A stretch of DNA of 64,000 nt from Rickettsiales bacterium (GCA_021299465.1 JAJTHB010000005.1:109044-173043), one strand, 5' to 3'; counted from the first letter of the stretch, positions 8,748-17,668 are shown. Notes: generated by a model not told the origin, from the letters alone. Made by a program: numbers and translations.

Positions 8748-9818
8748 CTATATCTTTTTACCTTTCAGTTGGTAGACGTATGAGATTACTTTAGCGACGG
8801 CTTCGTAATGAATGATAGGAATCTCCTTGTTTAGCTCACCAGAAGCAAATAGCGCGCGAGCCAGCGGAGGGTTCTCAACAATCGGTATCTCATGTTCTTC
8901 TGCGATTTCACGCATACGCAGTGCAAGTAAATCCTGTCCCATAGCCATTATCACGGGCGCTTTCATTTCCTTATTATCATACTGTAATGCTACCGCGTAG
9001 TGCGTAGGGTTGGTGATGACAACATCCGACTGGGGTACAGCAGACATCATGCGTTGTTTGGCGCGCTCCATACGAAGCTGGCGCAGGCGCTGCTTGATCA
9101 TTGGATCGCCTTCTGATTGCTTGTATTCGTCTTTGATTTCCTGCTTGCTCATGCGAAGGTTTTTGGTGAATTGGAAGCGCTGATAAAGCAAGTCAATCAG
9201 CGCGATGAAGAAAATTGCAATCAATGTTCCAATAAGCAGCTTGATTGCTAGTTCGCCCATGTAGAGCAGCATCGCCAGAATTGTGCTATCGGGCAGTTGC
9301 TTGAGATGGCCTAAGTCTGAGGCGACCGAGAGATAACCAACGACGCCAACAATAATAAATTTGAGTAATGTTTTGATAAACTCGACAACTGATTGCAGCG
9401 AAAAGATGCGCTTGAAGCCTGCCAGCGGGGATATTTTACTTAGTTTGGGGGCAATCGGATCCGTTGAAATCACAAAACCGCTTTGCAGAAAACGAGCAAG
9501 TACACCTGCTGCAAAAGCAAGCATCACCGGTATGGCGATCACTGACATCGTGCCAAGAATAACGTGATTCATGGCAAGCGCAAGCGAGGCTGGATCGGTT
9601 TGAATGCTATCCGCATCAGCCAAAAATGGTAGCAGTAGCGATTTTGTATTTTGTAAAATAGATGGTGCAAATGCGCCAACGGTTAGGGCAAGCACAGAAA
9701 GAATCAAAAAATTGCTAATCTCTTTAGAGTAGGGGATTTGGCCCTTTTCAAATGCTTCCTGCAGGCGCTTTTGCGTGGGGTCTTCGGTTTTTTGATCTTG
9801 GTCTTCGCCTTCAGCCAT
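8748..9818 (-). CDS. flhB: Flagellar export switch protein FlhB
   Basis: 356 residues. Four membrane helices fall within about 35-210 and are followed by the cytoplasmic domain with the autocleavage motif NPTH at 270-273. FlhB sits in the export gate at the flagellar base and switches export from rod/hook to filament substrates after cleaving itself between N and P. It is the last gene of the leftward flagellar run fliQ-fliR-flhB, 9 nt after fliR. A second, C-terminal-only relative lies at 12520-12813. Confidence 0.97.
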   Translation of the reverse strand: MAEGEDQDQKTEDPTQKRLQEAFEKGQIPYSKEISNFLILSVLALTVGAFAPSILQNTKSLLLPFLADADSIQTDPASLALAMNHVILGTMSVIAIPVMLAFAAGVLARFLQSGFVISTDPIAPKLSKISPLAGFKRIFSLQSVVEFIKTLLKFIIVGVVGYLSVASDLGHLKQLPDSTILAMLLYMGELAIKLLIGTLIAIFFIALIDLLYQRFQFTKNLRMSKQEIKDEYKQSEGDPMIKQRLRQLRMERAKQRMMSAVPQSDVVITNPTHYAVALQYDNKEMKAPVIMAMGQDLLALRMREIAEEHEIPIVENPPLARALFASGELNKEIPIIHYEAVAKVISYVYQLKGKKI

Positions 9819-9827
9819 AAAATTTAC

Positions 9828-10589
9828 TCATGGTGAACCAAGAGGACCGAGTGAGTCTTTAAAGTGCCCCACATACCAGAGCATGATCGAGCTGAATGTA
9901 ATCATAAGCACAACAATACTGATCAATATCTGCGGCGGCATCAGTATAAAAAACACCTGAATATTCGGTACTAACCGTGCAACAATACCTGCACCCAGAT
10001 AAATAATTACGCCAATAACGATATGCGGCGCGGAGATCTGTAGCGCAGCAGTAAATGCTCCATTCATTAATGTCGTCAGCTGATTAGCCATATCCTCCAT
10101 GATTGGAAACTGGCCTGGTGTGAAGGTTGTATAGCTTCCTACCAACCCTTTCAGCATAACATGATGCAGGTCAAACGAAAAAATTAGTACTAACGCTGTA
10201 ATGCCAAGCAGATTGCTGATGATGCTTGATTGACCCTGAATTTGGCTCATATCCTGAACTAGAGCTGAAGCAAGGCTGGATTGAAGTGCGATGATTGTGC
10301 CTGCAATATGCGTCGCGCTGATGATGGTGCGCGCTGTAGCACCTAAAAACAATCCGATAATAATTTCGCCAATAATCAAAAGCATCAAAACCGGAGTGCT
10401 GGTCGGCACTTCCGGCATAATGCTAATGACTGGTGTTAGCAAAATGCTGAATACGACTGCAAAAAATAGACGAAAGCGTGTGGATACATAGCTTTCACCA
10501 AATCCGGGTAGCAACATAATTGCGCTGCCAACACGGCAGAATATGAGCAAAAATGTAAATAGCTCCTGTGTTAAAAATTGTGAGAGCAT
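9828..10589 (-). CDS. fliR: Flagellar export gate protein FliR
   Basis: 253 residues, mostly hydrophobic, with about six membrane segments. The N-terminal LIFCRVGSAIMLLPGFGES pattern is typical of FliR. With FliP and FliQ it forms the export gate core in the inner membrane. It follows fliQ by 2 nt and precedes flhB by 9 nt, so translation is probably coupled. Confidence 0.96.
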   Translation of the reverse strand: MLSQFLTQELFTFLLIFCRVGSAIMLLPGFGESYVSTRFRLFFAVVFSILLTPVISIMPEVPTSTPVLMLLIIGEIIIGLFLGATARTIISATHIAGTIIALQSSLASALVQDMSQIQGQSSIISNLLGITALVLIFSFDLHHVMLKGLVGSYTTFTPGQFPIMEDMANQLTTLMNGAFTAALQISAPHIVIGVIIYLGAGIVARLVPNIQVFFILMPPQILISIVVLMITFSSIMLWYVGHFKDSLGPLGSP

Positions 10590-10591
10590 AA

Positions 10592-10858
10592 CTAATCGAT
10601 ATGCACGATTTTATCATGCAGCCGTGTATTCAGCTCGCTGAGCTGGTTGAACATAAACGACATGGAAAGTGCGAGCGTCATGAATACAACTAGGATCTTT
10701 GGAACAAAGGTCAGGGTTTGTTCCTGTATCTGCGTCAAGGCTTGAAAAAGAGAAATAATTAAGCCGATAATTAGCGCAGCAAGCATGGAAGGCGCTGATA
10801 TCAAAATCATGACATAAAGCGCGTCGCTGCTAATAGCAAAAATTTCAGCAGGTTCCAT
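10592..10858 (-). CDS. fliQ: Flagellar export gate protein FliQ
   Basis: 88 residues, the standard length. Two membrane helices (about 15-38 and 50-74) flank the conserved QALTQIQEQTLTFVPK loop. FliQ subunits wrap the FliP-FliR core of the export gate. The gene sits between fliE and fliR on the minus strand. Confidence 0.96.
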   Translation of the reverse strand: MEPAEIFAISSDALYVMILISAPSMLAALIIGLIISLFQALTQIQEQTLTFVPKILVVFMTLALSMSFMFNQLSELNTRLHDKIVHID

Positions 10859-10896
10859 GTAAAATGTCTTACGCCTGCTTTGTTAGCGGCGCAAGG

Positions 10897-11211
10897 CTAA
10901 ATCGGCATGCGGATAATTTCTTGGTAGGCATTGATTACACGGTCGCGAACGGCGACAACTGTATTAAGCGTGAGCTCAGCATTTGTGACAGCAGTGACGA
11001 GATCCGATAATTCAACTTTGCCTGTTAAGGACTCCATCTTGATGTTCTCAGCTTGATATTGCGTTTGCACAGCATCTTGCAATGCGTCCTGCACCATTTG
11101 GCCAAAACTTGGTTTCGCCTCGTTGGCTGCAATACCAGATATTTCAGGCATTTCATCCTGAAGCTTCAGCTGATTTCGGTAAGCATTTGCAGCAGAGAGT
11201 GCGTTGACCAT
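10897..11211 (-). CDS. fliE: Flagellar hook-basal body protein FliE
   Basis: 104 residues. The C-terminal half (KVELSDLVTAVTNAELTLNT, about 65-84, then VRDRVINAYQEIIRMPI) is the conserved FliE signature. FliE links the MS ring and export gate to the proximal rod. It starts 3 nt after the flgC stop, and fliQ follows after 38 nt. Confidence 0.95.
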   Translation of the reverse strand: MVNALSAANAYRNQLKLQDEMPEISGIAANEAKPSFGQMVQDALQDAVQTQYQAENIKMESLTGKVELSDLVTAVTNAELTLNTVVAVRDRVINAYQEIIRMPI

Positions 11212-11214
11212 AAA

Positions 11215-11619
11215 TTACCTCAGGAGCTCAATGGTTCGTGATAGCATGGCTTTGGATACTTCAATAACATTAATATTTGCTTCATAGGCGCGGCGCGATT
11301 CCCGCATATCAATCATTTCGACGATTGAGCTTACATTTGGAAACAAAACATAGCCTTGTTCATTAGCCGCTGGATGATTCGGGTCATATTTCATGCGAAA
11401 GTCAGACATGTCATACGTGCGCTTGGCGACGCGAACGGTCTCAACGCCCAGTTCTTTATTTAAGACATTTTCGAATATGACCAGTTTGCGGCGATAAGGC
11501 TCGCCACCAGGCTTGGTAGAGGTAGAGTCGGCGTTGGCAACGTTTTCTGCGATGACACGCAGCCGGTCGCCTTGTGCCTTCATACCTGCGGCAGCGATTT
11601 TAAGCGTATCAGATAACAT
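11215..11619 (-). CDS. flgC: Flagellar proximal rod protein FlgC
   Basis: 134 residues. It has the N-terminal rod motif (IAAAGMKAQGDRLRVIAENVANADS, residues about 8-32) and the C-terminal YEANINVIEVSKAMLSRTIELL helix used for coiled-coil packing in the rod. It is encoded between flgB (10 nt upstream) and fliE on the minus strand. The conserved MKYDPNHPAANEQGYV segment near 75 supports FlgC rather than FlgB or FlgG. Confidence 0.96.
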   Translation of the reverse strand: MLSDTLKIAAAGMKAQGDRLRVIAENVANADSTSTKPGGEPYRRKLVIFENVLNKELGVETVRVAKRTYDMSDFRMKYDPNHPAANEQGYVLFPNVSSIVEMIDMRESRRAYEANINVIEVSKAMLSRTIELLR

Positions 11620-11629
11620 TTCTCACTCC

Positions 11630-12052
11630 TTATCCGCCGCCACCCTGACGTCCAAGCGCGGTGCGGAACATATCCACGGTTTTACGGTACAGGCTGAGTA
11701 CTTTTTGGTATTCGGCCTGATTCTCTGCAACGCGCATCATCTCTTCTTCGATCACGACATTATTGCCATTTGGATTGCGCTCATAGGTTGATGGGCGTTT
11801 GATGGTGCCTGAAGAGGTGACGCCTACCTGTTCACCTTGCATATGCTTGCGATTCGTTACCGCCATGGGCATCGAAGCAGACTGGGTCATGCGTGCTGCA
11901 ATTTCTTTGAAATTTGGCTCGCTGAGATCCTTCGCTTGATAGCCTGGTGTGTCCGCATTAGCGACATTTTGTGCTAGCACCGACTGACGTTCAGAAAGAT
12001 GGTTCAGCTTTCCACGCATCAGACTAAACAATGGCATATCGGTGTAGTTCAT
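11630..12052 (-). CDS. flgB: Flagellar proximal rod protein FlgB
   Basis: 140 residues. SVLAQNVANADTPGYQAKD (about 24-42) is the rod-protein signature, and the C-terminal helix contains ENQAEYQKVLSLYRKTVDMF. It is the first gene of the leftward flagellar block and begins 220 nt from csrA on the other strand. The start region is very AT-rich (ATATATTAATATATTAC just upstream on the plus strand), consistent with a promoter. Confidence 0.95.
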   Translation of the reverse strand: MNYTDMPLFSLMRGKLNHLSERQSVLAQNVANADTPGYQAKDLSEPNFKEIAARMTQSASMPMAVTNRKHMQGEQVGVTSSGTIKRPSTYERNPNGNNVVIEEEMMRVAENQAEYQKVLSLYRKTVDMFRTALGRQGGGG

Positions 12053-12222
12053 ATATATATTAATATATTACAGATAATTACAAAACTCATGTTATAGGAA
12101 AAATATACCTACATATCACCTTCATTGTAACTGAATTACTCTAGAAGCGCCACTTTAAAATTTGCATTTCACCAATTTATACGCCACAAATCACTTCGCA
12201 TAATTATCAATAAGCAAGCCTT

Positions 12223-12248
12223 ATGCAAATTCTGTATGCAAAATCTGT
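12223..12248. repeat. Tandem 13-bp direct repeat upstream of csrA
   Basis: ATGCAAATTCTGT (12223-12235) is followed immediately by ATGCAAAATCTGT (12236-12248), 12 of 13 bases identical. It lies 25 nt before the csrA ATG in the 220-nt divergent region between flgB and csrA. A repeated protein-binding site or a 5' untranslated element are both possible. I see no sigma-54 or sigma-28 consensus with confidence in this gap. Confidence 0.6.
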
Positions 12249-12272
12249 GCTCATCACGTGGTTGAATACTAA

Positions 12273-12533
12273 ATGCTTTATTTAACAAGAAAAATTGGTG
12301 AATCCATCATCATCAATAACAATATTGAGCTCACTGTTATTGAGGTGCGTGGCAAGAGCGTCAAGCTGGGGTTTGTATTTCCCAAAGAGGCATCAATATT
12401 ACGCAAAGAACTGCATCAGCGTATCATGGATCAGAATATTGCGGCCGCAGCGGGAGCTGATGATTTGCTCGATATAGATTTTACTCTTGATGTGACAAAA
12501 AGCAGCAAAGACGAGCCCGATGGCAACCGGTGA
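12273..12533 (+). CDS. csrA: Carbon storage regulator CsrA with C-terminal extension
   Basis: 86 residues. The first 50 match CsrA well ([14 protein letters not shown], then [12 protein letters not shown], then LRKELHQRI), including the N-terminal strand and the arginine near 45 used to bind GGA motifs in mRNA. CsrA is usually 55-70 residues; here an acidic tail of about 30 residues is added. In flagellated bacteria CsrA commonly controls flagellar mRNAs. It heads a run of flagellar export genes and overlaps the next gene by 14 nt. There is no obvious Shine-Dalgarno before the ATG, so initiation may be regulated or atypical. Confidence 0.93.
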   Translation: MLYLTRKIGESIIINNNIELTVIEVRGKSVKLGFVFPKEASILRKELHQRIMDQNIAAAAGADDLLDIDFTLDVTKSSKDEPDGNR

Positions 12534-12813
12534 CACGCCTGTTGATAAAGATCTGCTTGCGGTCGTGCTGCGCTATGAGAAAGATAAGCATGAAGCGCCA
12601 ATTCTTTCTGCCAAGGGCAAAGGTTATTTAGCGCTTCAGATTATTGAGCTGGCTAAACAATATGGTATTGAAATACGAAAAGATGAGGATCTTGCATTAC
12701 TTTTATCCAAGCTGGATGTTGATGCACCGATTCCGCTCGAAGCCTATGCAGTGGTTGCAGAAATACTGGCCTATGTTTATAAAACCAATGATGCGATGAA
12801 GAGAAAATCATGA
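12520..12813 (+). CDS. FlhB C-terminal-domain-like protein (FlhX type)
   Basis: 97 residues matching only the cytoplasmic C-terminal part of FlhB/Ysc[21 protein letters not shown] near 14-33, [14 protein letters not shown] near 49, and an ending in VAEILAYVY. It lacks the membrane domain and the NPTH cleavage site, because it starts after that point. Such stand-alone modules (FlhX) can partly replace the cleaved FlhB fragment in other bacteria. It overlaps csrA by 14 nt and the next gene by 4 nt. Confidence 0.85.
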   Translation: MATGDTPVDKDLLAVVLRYEKDKHEAPILSAKGKGYLALQIIELAKQYGIEIRKDEDLALLLSKLDVDAPIPLEAYAVVAEILAYVYKTNDAMKRKS

Positions 12814-13148
12814 CTAGCAGCACTCATGTTGAAAAATTGCTTGAGCAGATAAGCGGTTATGTGGAAGAAAGCCGAGCATTGCTCAATCACGGTTCCGTGC
12901 TCGAGCTAAGCGGTCTGGATGAGCGGATTGCTCATCTTTGTGAAGAGGCCCAGAAACTAACATCTGATGATCGCAGCCGTTATGCGGATAAGCTGGAGTT
13001 GCTTTTTAAAGAGCTGTCTTCGCTGGGTGAAGACCTAGCATTACATCGTGATGCGGTTGCCGGTGAGATGAAGGTTGGTGGCGCCCATCGCAAGGCAGCA
13101 TCTGCCTATCGCTCGACTGGTCACGATCTTGATAAACAGGGCGATTAG
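12810..13148 (+). CDS. Small helical flagellar protein, possibly FliT/FlgN-like chaperone
   Basis: 112 residues, almost entirely predicted helix with heptad-like spacing, charged, no membrane segment or signal peptide. It sits in a tight operon between flhX (4-nt overlap) and fliO (2-nt gap). Size, helical content and location fit a flagellar export chaperone or a small assembly factor, but no diagnostic motif is visible. Treat as an operon-based guess. Confidence 0.55.
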   Translation: MTSSTHVEKLLEQISGYVEESRALLNHGSVLELSGLDERIAHLCEEAQKLTSDDRSRYADKLELLFKELSSLGEDLALHRDAVAGEMKVGGAHRKAASAYRSTGHDLDKQGD

Positions 13149-13150
13149 AC

Positions 13151-13423
13151 GTGGATTCGCTTGATATCACAAGGTTTTTTTCTGCTTTCATATTTGTAGT
13201 AGGGCTTATCGCTGGCCTTGGTTATGTTATTCGGCGATATGGCAATACGCAAAAATGGCTGGGTGCTGGAAAATCGGATGGTCGTTTATCTGTTGTCGAG
13301 GTTCGTTATCTTGATCCCAAGCGGCGGCTTGTGTTAATCAAACGCGATAACACCGAACATTTGCTTTTGCTCAGCGATGGTAAGGATATGGTGATCGAAA
13401 GCCCGGTATCAAATCATGGCTAG
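13151..13423 (+). CDS. fliO: Flagellar biosynthesis protein FliO
   Basis: 90 residues from a GTG. One membrane helix (about 9-27) is followed by a short cytoplasmic domain with RLSVVEVRYLDPKRRLVLIK (45-64), the FliO core. FliO helps assemble the FliP ring of the export gate. It directly precedes and overlaps fliP by 8 nt, the usual order. Confidence 0.9.
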   Translation: MDSLDITRFFSAFIFVVGLIAGLGYVIRRYGNTQKWLGAGKSDGRLSVVEVRYLDPKRRLVLIKRDNTEHLLLLSDGKDMVIESPVSNHG

Positions 13424-14156
13424 ACTGCTGACATTTATATTGTTTTTAGTATTGGCGCTACAGCCTGAGTTGGGTTATGCGCAATCACTAAATATTGATT
13501 TAGGCGATACCGAGTCGGGCACAGCAACCGGACGCCTCATTCAGATTCTAATTTTACTCACAGTCATTTCACTGGCGCCTTCAATTCTGGTGATGATGAC
13601 GTCGTTCATGCGTATTGTCATTGTGCTCTCATTTCTTCGTAGCGCACTAGGTACGCAGCAAACCCCTCCCAATCAGGTGATTGTATCGCTTGCCCTTTTT
13701 CTTACAGCATTCGTTATGGCTCCTGCTTTTGAGCAGGCCTACAACGATGGCGTACAGCCTTTACTAGAAGAAAAAATTACCGAAGAGCAAGCGCTCGAGC
13801 GTATTGGCGCACCATTTCATTCTTTCATGCTTAAACATGCGCGTGAGAAAGATTTGGAATTGTTTGTCAGCATGACGCCCGGGCTTGAGATCGCGACGCC
13901 GGAAGAAACGCCTTATCGTGTCCTGATTCCTGCTTTCATGATCAGCGAGCTGAAGCGCGCCTTTGAAATAGGTTTTTTGATCTTTATACCATTTTTGATC
14001 ATCGATATGATGGTGGCTTCCATCCTAATGGCGATGGGTATGATGATGCTGCCGCCGGTCATGATTTCGCTGCCATTTAAGATCATTTTCTTTGTGCTTG
14101 TTGATGGGTGGTATTTGGTGTGTGGAAGTTTGATAAAAAGTTTCGGCACAGTCTGA
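13416..14156 (+). CDS. fliP: Flagellar export gate protein FliP
   Basis: 246 residues. A cleavable signal peptide (cut after GYAQ-like site near 23) is followed by LAPSILVMMTSFMRIVIVLS (about 54-73), RSALGTQQTPPNQV, and the C-terminal membrane helices with IPFLIIDMMVASILMAMGMM. FliP forms the pentameric core of the export gate. It overlaps fliO by 8 nt and completes, with FliQ and FliR across the divergent region, the gate set. Confidence 0.97.
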   Translation: MARLLTFILFLVLALQPELGYAQSLNIDLGDTESGTATGRLIQILILLTVISLAPSILVMMTSFMRIVIVLSFLRSALGTQQTPPNQVIVSLALFLTAFVMAPAFEQAYNDGVQPLLEEKITEEQALERIGAPFHSFMLKHAREKDLELFVSMTPGLEIATPEETPYRVLIPAFMISELKRAFEIGFLIFIPFLIIDMMVASILMAMGMMMLPPVMISLPFKIIFFVLVDGWYLVCGSLIKSFGTV

Positions 14157-14157
14157 T

Positions 14158-14400
14158 ATGGATATCATTGGTACATTACTCAGCATCGTATTTATCAGCA
14201 TCCTGATTGCCCTAGCTGTCACATTTGGGTTTGCAATGCTGTTATTCATTCTGGCCGTTGCTGTTGTGACAGCCGTATTGGTATTGCTACGCAATGGATT
14301 TACGCGTTGGCGATTTATTAAAAGCGTTTCGCGTCAAGAGCAGTCGTCAATCAAAGTGATTGATGGGGATTATAAGGATATCACGCATAAGGAACCATGA
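14158..14400 (+). CDS. Small inner-membrane protein of unknown function
   Basis: 80 residues. Two closely spaced hydrophobic helices (about 3-25 and 28-45) are followed by a basic stretch and a hydrophilic tail (IKVIDGDYKDI). It follows fliP by 1 nt and overlaps the lipoprotein gene by 4 nt, so it belongs to the same transcript. Small membrane proteins in this operon position occur in other alphaproteobacteria, but I know no function. Confidence 0.65.
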   Translation: MDIIGTLLSIVFISILIALAVTFGFAMLLFILAVAVVTAVLVLLRNGFTRWRFIKSVSRQEQSSIKVIDGDYKDITHKEP

Positions 14401-14636
14401 TTATGAAACAGGCATTACTATTTGTTTTTTGTGCATCGCTACTTGCGGCATGTGCGGAACCTAAAAAAGATTACGAAGCATCATCGCGTTGTCAGGATTT
14501 GGGGCTGAAACCGGGAAGTGAATCTTTTGACAGTTGCGTAAGCGAGGAAAAAGCGGCACGCATGCTTCGGCAGCAGCGTGAAGAATTCGAGCGCATGAAG
14601 CAAGATGAGCGTGATTGGAAAATGCGCCGTTACTAA
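14397..14636 (+). CDS. Small lipoprotein
   Basis: 79 residues. The signal sequence ends in the lipobox LLAACAE (cysteine near 19), so the mature protein is about 60 residues anchored by lipid. Two further cysteines (near 32 and 46) may form a disulfide, and the tail is a charged helix. It is last in the csrA-fliP transcript (4-nt overlap with the previous gene) and its end overlaps the convergent nnrD by 4 nt. Confidence 0.7.
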   Translation: MIMKQALLFVFCASLLAACAEPKKDYEASSRCQDLGLKPGSESFDSCVSEEKAARMLRQQREEFERMKQDERDWKMRRY

Positions 14637-15451
14637 TTTTGTAATGGCTTAAGCGCAGCTGGAATCAGGCTCAGTAAATCCTCTGCTATCAAACCGGCGC
14701 CAAATGACATTGCCGCCTGAGAGTGGATCCACACCGCGGCGCAGGCTGCTTCAAAAGCCGGCATGGCTTGGCAGAGTAGGCCGGTGGCAATGCCTGCCAG
14801 CACATCGCCGCTGCCGGCCGTTGCCAGCGATGGCGGCGCGTGACGGTTAATCACCAAGCGCCCATCTGGTGCTGCTATCAATGTTTCAGCGCCTTTGAGT
14901 ATCACGACCGCGCCGCTTTGTTTGGCAGCGGCAAGCGCGGCTTCAGCTCTGGAGTTTATGGAGCCGAATAAGCGTATGAATTCACCTTCATGCGGCGTCA
15001 AAATCACTGGAGATTTGATCGCAGCGAAAAGCATCGCGCCGGAAGAGGCAAAGCTGGTCAGTGCATCTGCATCCAGCACGCAAGGCTTACCGGAATCAAG
15101 GATCTGTAATACGCGCTGCCTTGTCGCTTCGCCAACGCCATAGCCAGGGCCGATTAATACGGCGCGCACATGATCATCCTGCAAGTAATGATCAAGCTCA
15201 GCCGAACTATTTACACGCTTAGTCATCACCGATATTAACGAGACGGCATAGACCGGTAGCGATTCATCATCACAGGCAATGCTAACTAATCCGGCGCCGC
15301 TTCGCAGGGCAGCGATAGCCGCGAGGCGGCTGGCTCCGGTTGAAGTTATCGGCCCGCCAAGCACCAAGGCATGGCCGTAGCTATATTTATTGGACTCTGG
15401 CTTTCGCTGCACTAACTGCGATTGCCAAAGGCTAGGGGAGTTATCCTGCAT
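14633..15451 (-). CDS. nnrD: ADP-dependent NAD(P)H-hydrate dehydratase
   Basis: 272 residues of the ribokinase-like YjeF C-terminal fold. GHALVLGG near 26, VLIGPGYG near 96, CVLDADAL near 119, LTPHEGEF near 143, and the anion hole and catalytic Asp in ATAGSGDVLAG near 211. It repairs hydrated NADH/NADPH. The NnrE epimerase domain that is often fused in front is absent, so the epimerase, if present, is elsewhere. It overlaps the phosphatase gene by 11 nt on the same strand. Confidence 0.9.
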   Translation of the reverse strand: MQDNSPSLWQSQLVQRKPESNKYSYGHALVLGGPITSTGASRLAAIAALRSGAGLVSIACDDESLPVYAVSLISVMTKRVNSSAELDHYLQDDHVRAVLIGPGYGVGEATRQRVLQILDSGKPCVLDADALTSFASSGAMLFAAIKSPVILTPHEGEFIRLFGSINSRAEAALAAAKQSGAVVILKGAETLIAAPDGRLVINRHAPPSLATAGSGDVLAGIATGLLCQAMPAFEAACAAVWIHSQAAMSFGAGLIAEDLLSLIPAALKPLQN

Positions 15452-15908
15452 GGCAATTTTTCAACCTATCAAGAATGGTTTGCATAGCGCTCTCAATCAG
15501 CTTGTATACATCATCAAACCCTTGCAAATTACCGTAGTAAGGATCAGGCACGCCCTGCATACCCATGCCGGCATAGTCCATAAATAAAGCAATCTCCGCT
15601 CGACTCTGTACAGGATTCAACTGGTGCAATAACCGTAAATGACCACCATCCATCGCCAGCAATAGATCTGAATCATGGAAATCAGATGGTGAGATTAATC
15701 TCGCGCGCTGACTCGCAATATCGACACCATATTTTTTTGCGGTTATGATGCTTCGGCGGTCGGGCGGTTCGCCGATGTGATATCCATGTGTCCCTGCTGA
15801 TTGCACGTCAATATTCAGTCCATTTTTGTGAATCAAATGTCTGGCAATGCCTTCTGCCGTTGGAGAACGGCAAATGTTACCAGTGCAAACGAAGCCTAGA
15901 CGCATCAT
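15441..15908 (-). CDS. Low-molecular-weight protein tyrosine phosphatase
   Basis: 155 residues from ATG at 15908 (or the adjacent ATG at 15905). The CX5R phosphate loop CTGNICRSPTAEG follows the start within a few residues, and the general-acid motif DPYYG is near 120. It hydrolyses phosphotyrosine in the cytoplasm. A longer frame to 15947 exists, but family members begin within about five residues of the first strand, so I prefer the internal start. It is divergent from the sulfate-binding protein gene with about 41 nt between. Confidence 0.88.
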   Translation of the reverse strand: MMRLGFVCTGNICRSPTAEGIARHLIHKNGLNIDVQSAGTHGYHIGEPPDRRSIITAKKYGVDIASQRARLISPSDFHDSDLLLAMDGGHLRLLHQLNPVQSRAEIALFMDYAGMGMQGVPDPYYGNLQGFDDVYKLIESAMQTILDRLKNCHAG

Positions 15909-15949
15909 ATTACTTTTTGTAATACGAAGTGGTGCCGGAGGAAACATTG

Positions 15950-16945
15950 ATGTTAAAGCTACTCAAAAATAGTTTATTGATCGTGTCATTAACACTGGCA
16001 TCGCCGGTATGGGCAGGTAATGAACTGCTTAATGTTTCCTACGATCCAACGCGTGAGTTCTACGAAGAGTATAACGAACTTTTCAAACAGCACTGGAAAC
16101 AGAAAGCCGGTAAAGGGATTGAGGTCGCACAATCGCATGGCGGCTCAGGTAAGCAGGCGCGCTCGGTGATTGATGGGCTGAAGGCAGATGTCGTGACGCT
16201 GGCACTTGCTTATGACATCGATGTGATCGCCGAAAAAACCGGTCATATTCCTAAAGACTGGCGCATGAAGCTGCCCAACCATAGTACACCGCTTGTATCG
16301 ACGATTGTGCTACTGGTGAGGAAAGGCAATCCAAGGCAGATCAAGGATTGGGACGATCTGGTAAAACCTGGCGTACAGGTGATCATGCCCAACCCTAAAA
16401 CATCGGGAGGCGCACGTTGGAACTATATGGCGGCATGGGCCTATGCGCAGCAAAAATATAATGATGAAGCCAAAATCAAACAGTTCATGAGTGATTTGTT
16501 TAAAAACATTCCGGTGCTTGATGCGGGCGCTCGTGCGTCTACTACGACATTTGTTCAGCGCGGTATAGGGGATGTGCTGGTATCATGGGAAAGCGAGGCG
16601 CTGCTTGCCAAGCAAAAAATGGGCGCGGATAAGTTCGATATTATCTATCCGTCAATTACAATCCTTGCAGAGCCGCCGGTGGCGGTGGTTGAAGGAGTTG
16701 CTAAAGAGAAAGGCACGCTCGAGGCGGCTCATGAATATCTTGCTTATCTCTATTCTGATGAGGCGCAGAAACTCGGCGCCAAACACTTTATGCGCTCAAC
16801 GACCCCTGCTATTCTGGCTGAGTACAATCAATTATTTCCATCGATCTCTGCGGTAAATATTAAACGCTTCGGTGGTTGGGCAGAGGTGCAAAAAAGGCAT
16901 TTCGACGATGGTGGAGTGTATGATTCCATTTACGCTGAGCCATGA
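15950..16945 (+). CDS. Sulfate/thiosulfate ABC transporter periplasmic binding protein
   Basis: 331 residues from ATG at 15950, preceded by GGAGGA 7 nt upstream; a longer GTG frame from 15929 lacks this support. The signal peptide is cut after PVWA. The mature part has LNVSYDPTREFYEEYN, HGGSGKQARSV and the TSGGARWNY motif near 150 typical of Sbp/CysP. It captures sulfate (or thiosulfate) in the periplasm. No permease or ATPase genes follow, so this is an orphan binding protein; ogt is next. Confidence 0.9.
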   Translation: MLKLLKNSLLIVSLTLASPVWAGNELLNVSYDPTREFYEEYNELFKQHWKQKAGKGIEVAQSHGGSGKQARSVIDGLKADVVTLALAYDIDVIAEKTGHIPKDWRMKLPNHSTPLVSTIVLLVRKGNPRQIKDWDDLVKPGVQVIMPNPKTSGGARWNYMAAWAYAQQKYNDEAKIKQFMSDLFKNIPVLDAGARASTTTFVQRGIGDVLVSWESEALLAKQKMGADKFDIIYPSITILAEPPVAVVEGVAKEKGTLEAAHEYLAYLYSDEAQKLGAKHFMRSTTPAILAEYNQLFPSISAVNIKRFGGWAEVQKRHFDDGGVYDSIYAEP

Positions 16946-16986
16946 TGAGCCATACTAGATAAACCGTGCATTTGATGAGGTGAATC

Positions 16987-17487
16987 GTGAGAAGTGAGAT
17001 CGGCTATTACGCTCTGTTTTCGTCGCCCATTGGACAATTGACGCTGGTTGCTGAGGAACAATCCATCACTGGTGTTTATTTTGAATGCTCAAAAGAGTCA
17101 AATTCGCTGGTTGATTCACGCTATAAGATTTCAGATCAGCATCCGGTTTTATGTGCGGCCAAAAAGCAGTTATCAGAATATTTTGCCGGTAAACGAAAAA
17201 TATTTGACCTTCCGCTTAGGCCGCGCGGAACGGTATTTCAGCTAAAAGCATGGAAAGAGCTGCAAAAAATCCCTTACGGCAAAACCATTGCTTATGGCGA
17301 GCAAGCGCGCCGAGTCGGTGATGCAAACAAGGCGAGGGCGGTTGGCATGGCGAATGGACGCAACCCCATATCCATTATTGTTCCGTGTCACCGTGTGGTA
17401 GGCGCTGATGGCTCATTAACAGGTTTTGGCGGTGGGCTGAAAACCAAAAAATTCCTACTAGATTTAGAACAAAGATTTGTGGCCTAG
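16987..17487 (+). CDS. ogt: Methylated-DNA-protein-cysteine methyltransferase
   Basis: 166 residues from GTG. The active-site loop IIVPCHRVVG (cysteine near 139) and the preceding helix-turn-helix with PYGKTIAYGEQA are clear. It removes methyl groups from O6-methylguanine by transfer to its own cysteine. Starts 41 nt after the sulfate-binding protein; GAGGTG precedes the start. Confidence 0.94.
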   Translation: MRSEIGYYALFSSPIGQLTLVAEEQSITGVYFECSKESNSLVDSRYKISDQHPVLCAAKKQLSEYFAGKRKIFDLPLRPRGTVFQLKAWKELQKIPYGKTIAYGEQARRVGDANKARAVGMANGRNPISIIVPCHRVVGADGSLTGFGGGLKTKKFLLDLEQRFVA

Positions 17488-17498
17488 TTTGCCCACTA

Positions 17499-17575
<77 letters not shown>

Positions 17576-17668
17576 AACCAGCTTGTCATTAGGCCATGCA
17601 CCCTGTGCTTTCAAGAAAAACTTGCTATTCTGCCTCATTTGCTGCTACTAGAGCAACTCTCGTAAAAA

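Noticed and set aside
12053..12272. Sigma-54 or sigma-28 flagellar promoter in the flgB-csrA gap
   Set aside because: No convincing GGCAC-N5-TTGC or TAAA-N15-GCCGATAA match could be found.
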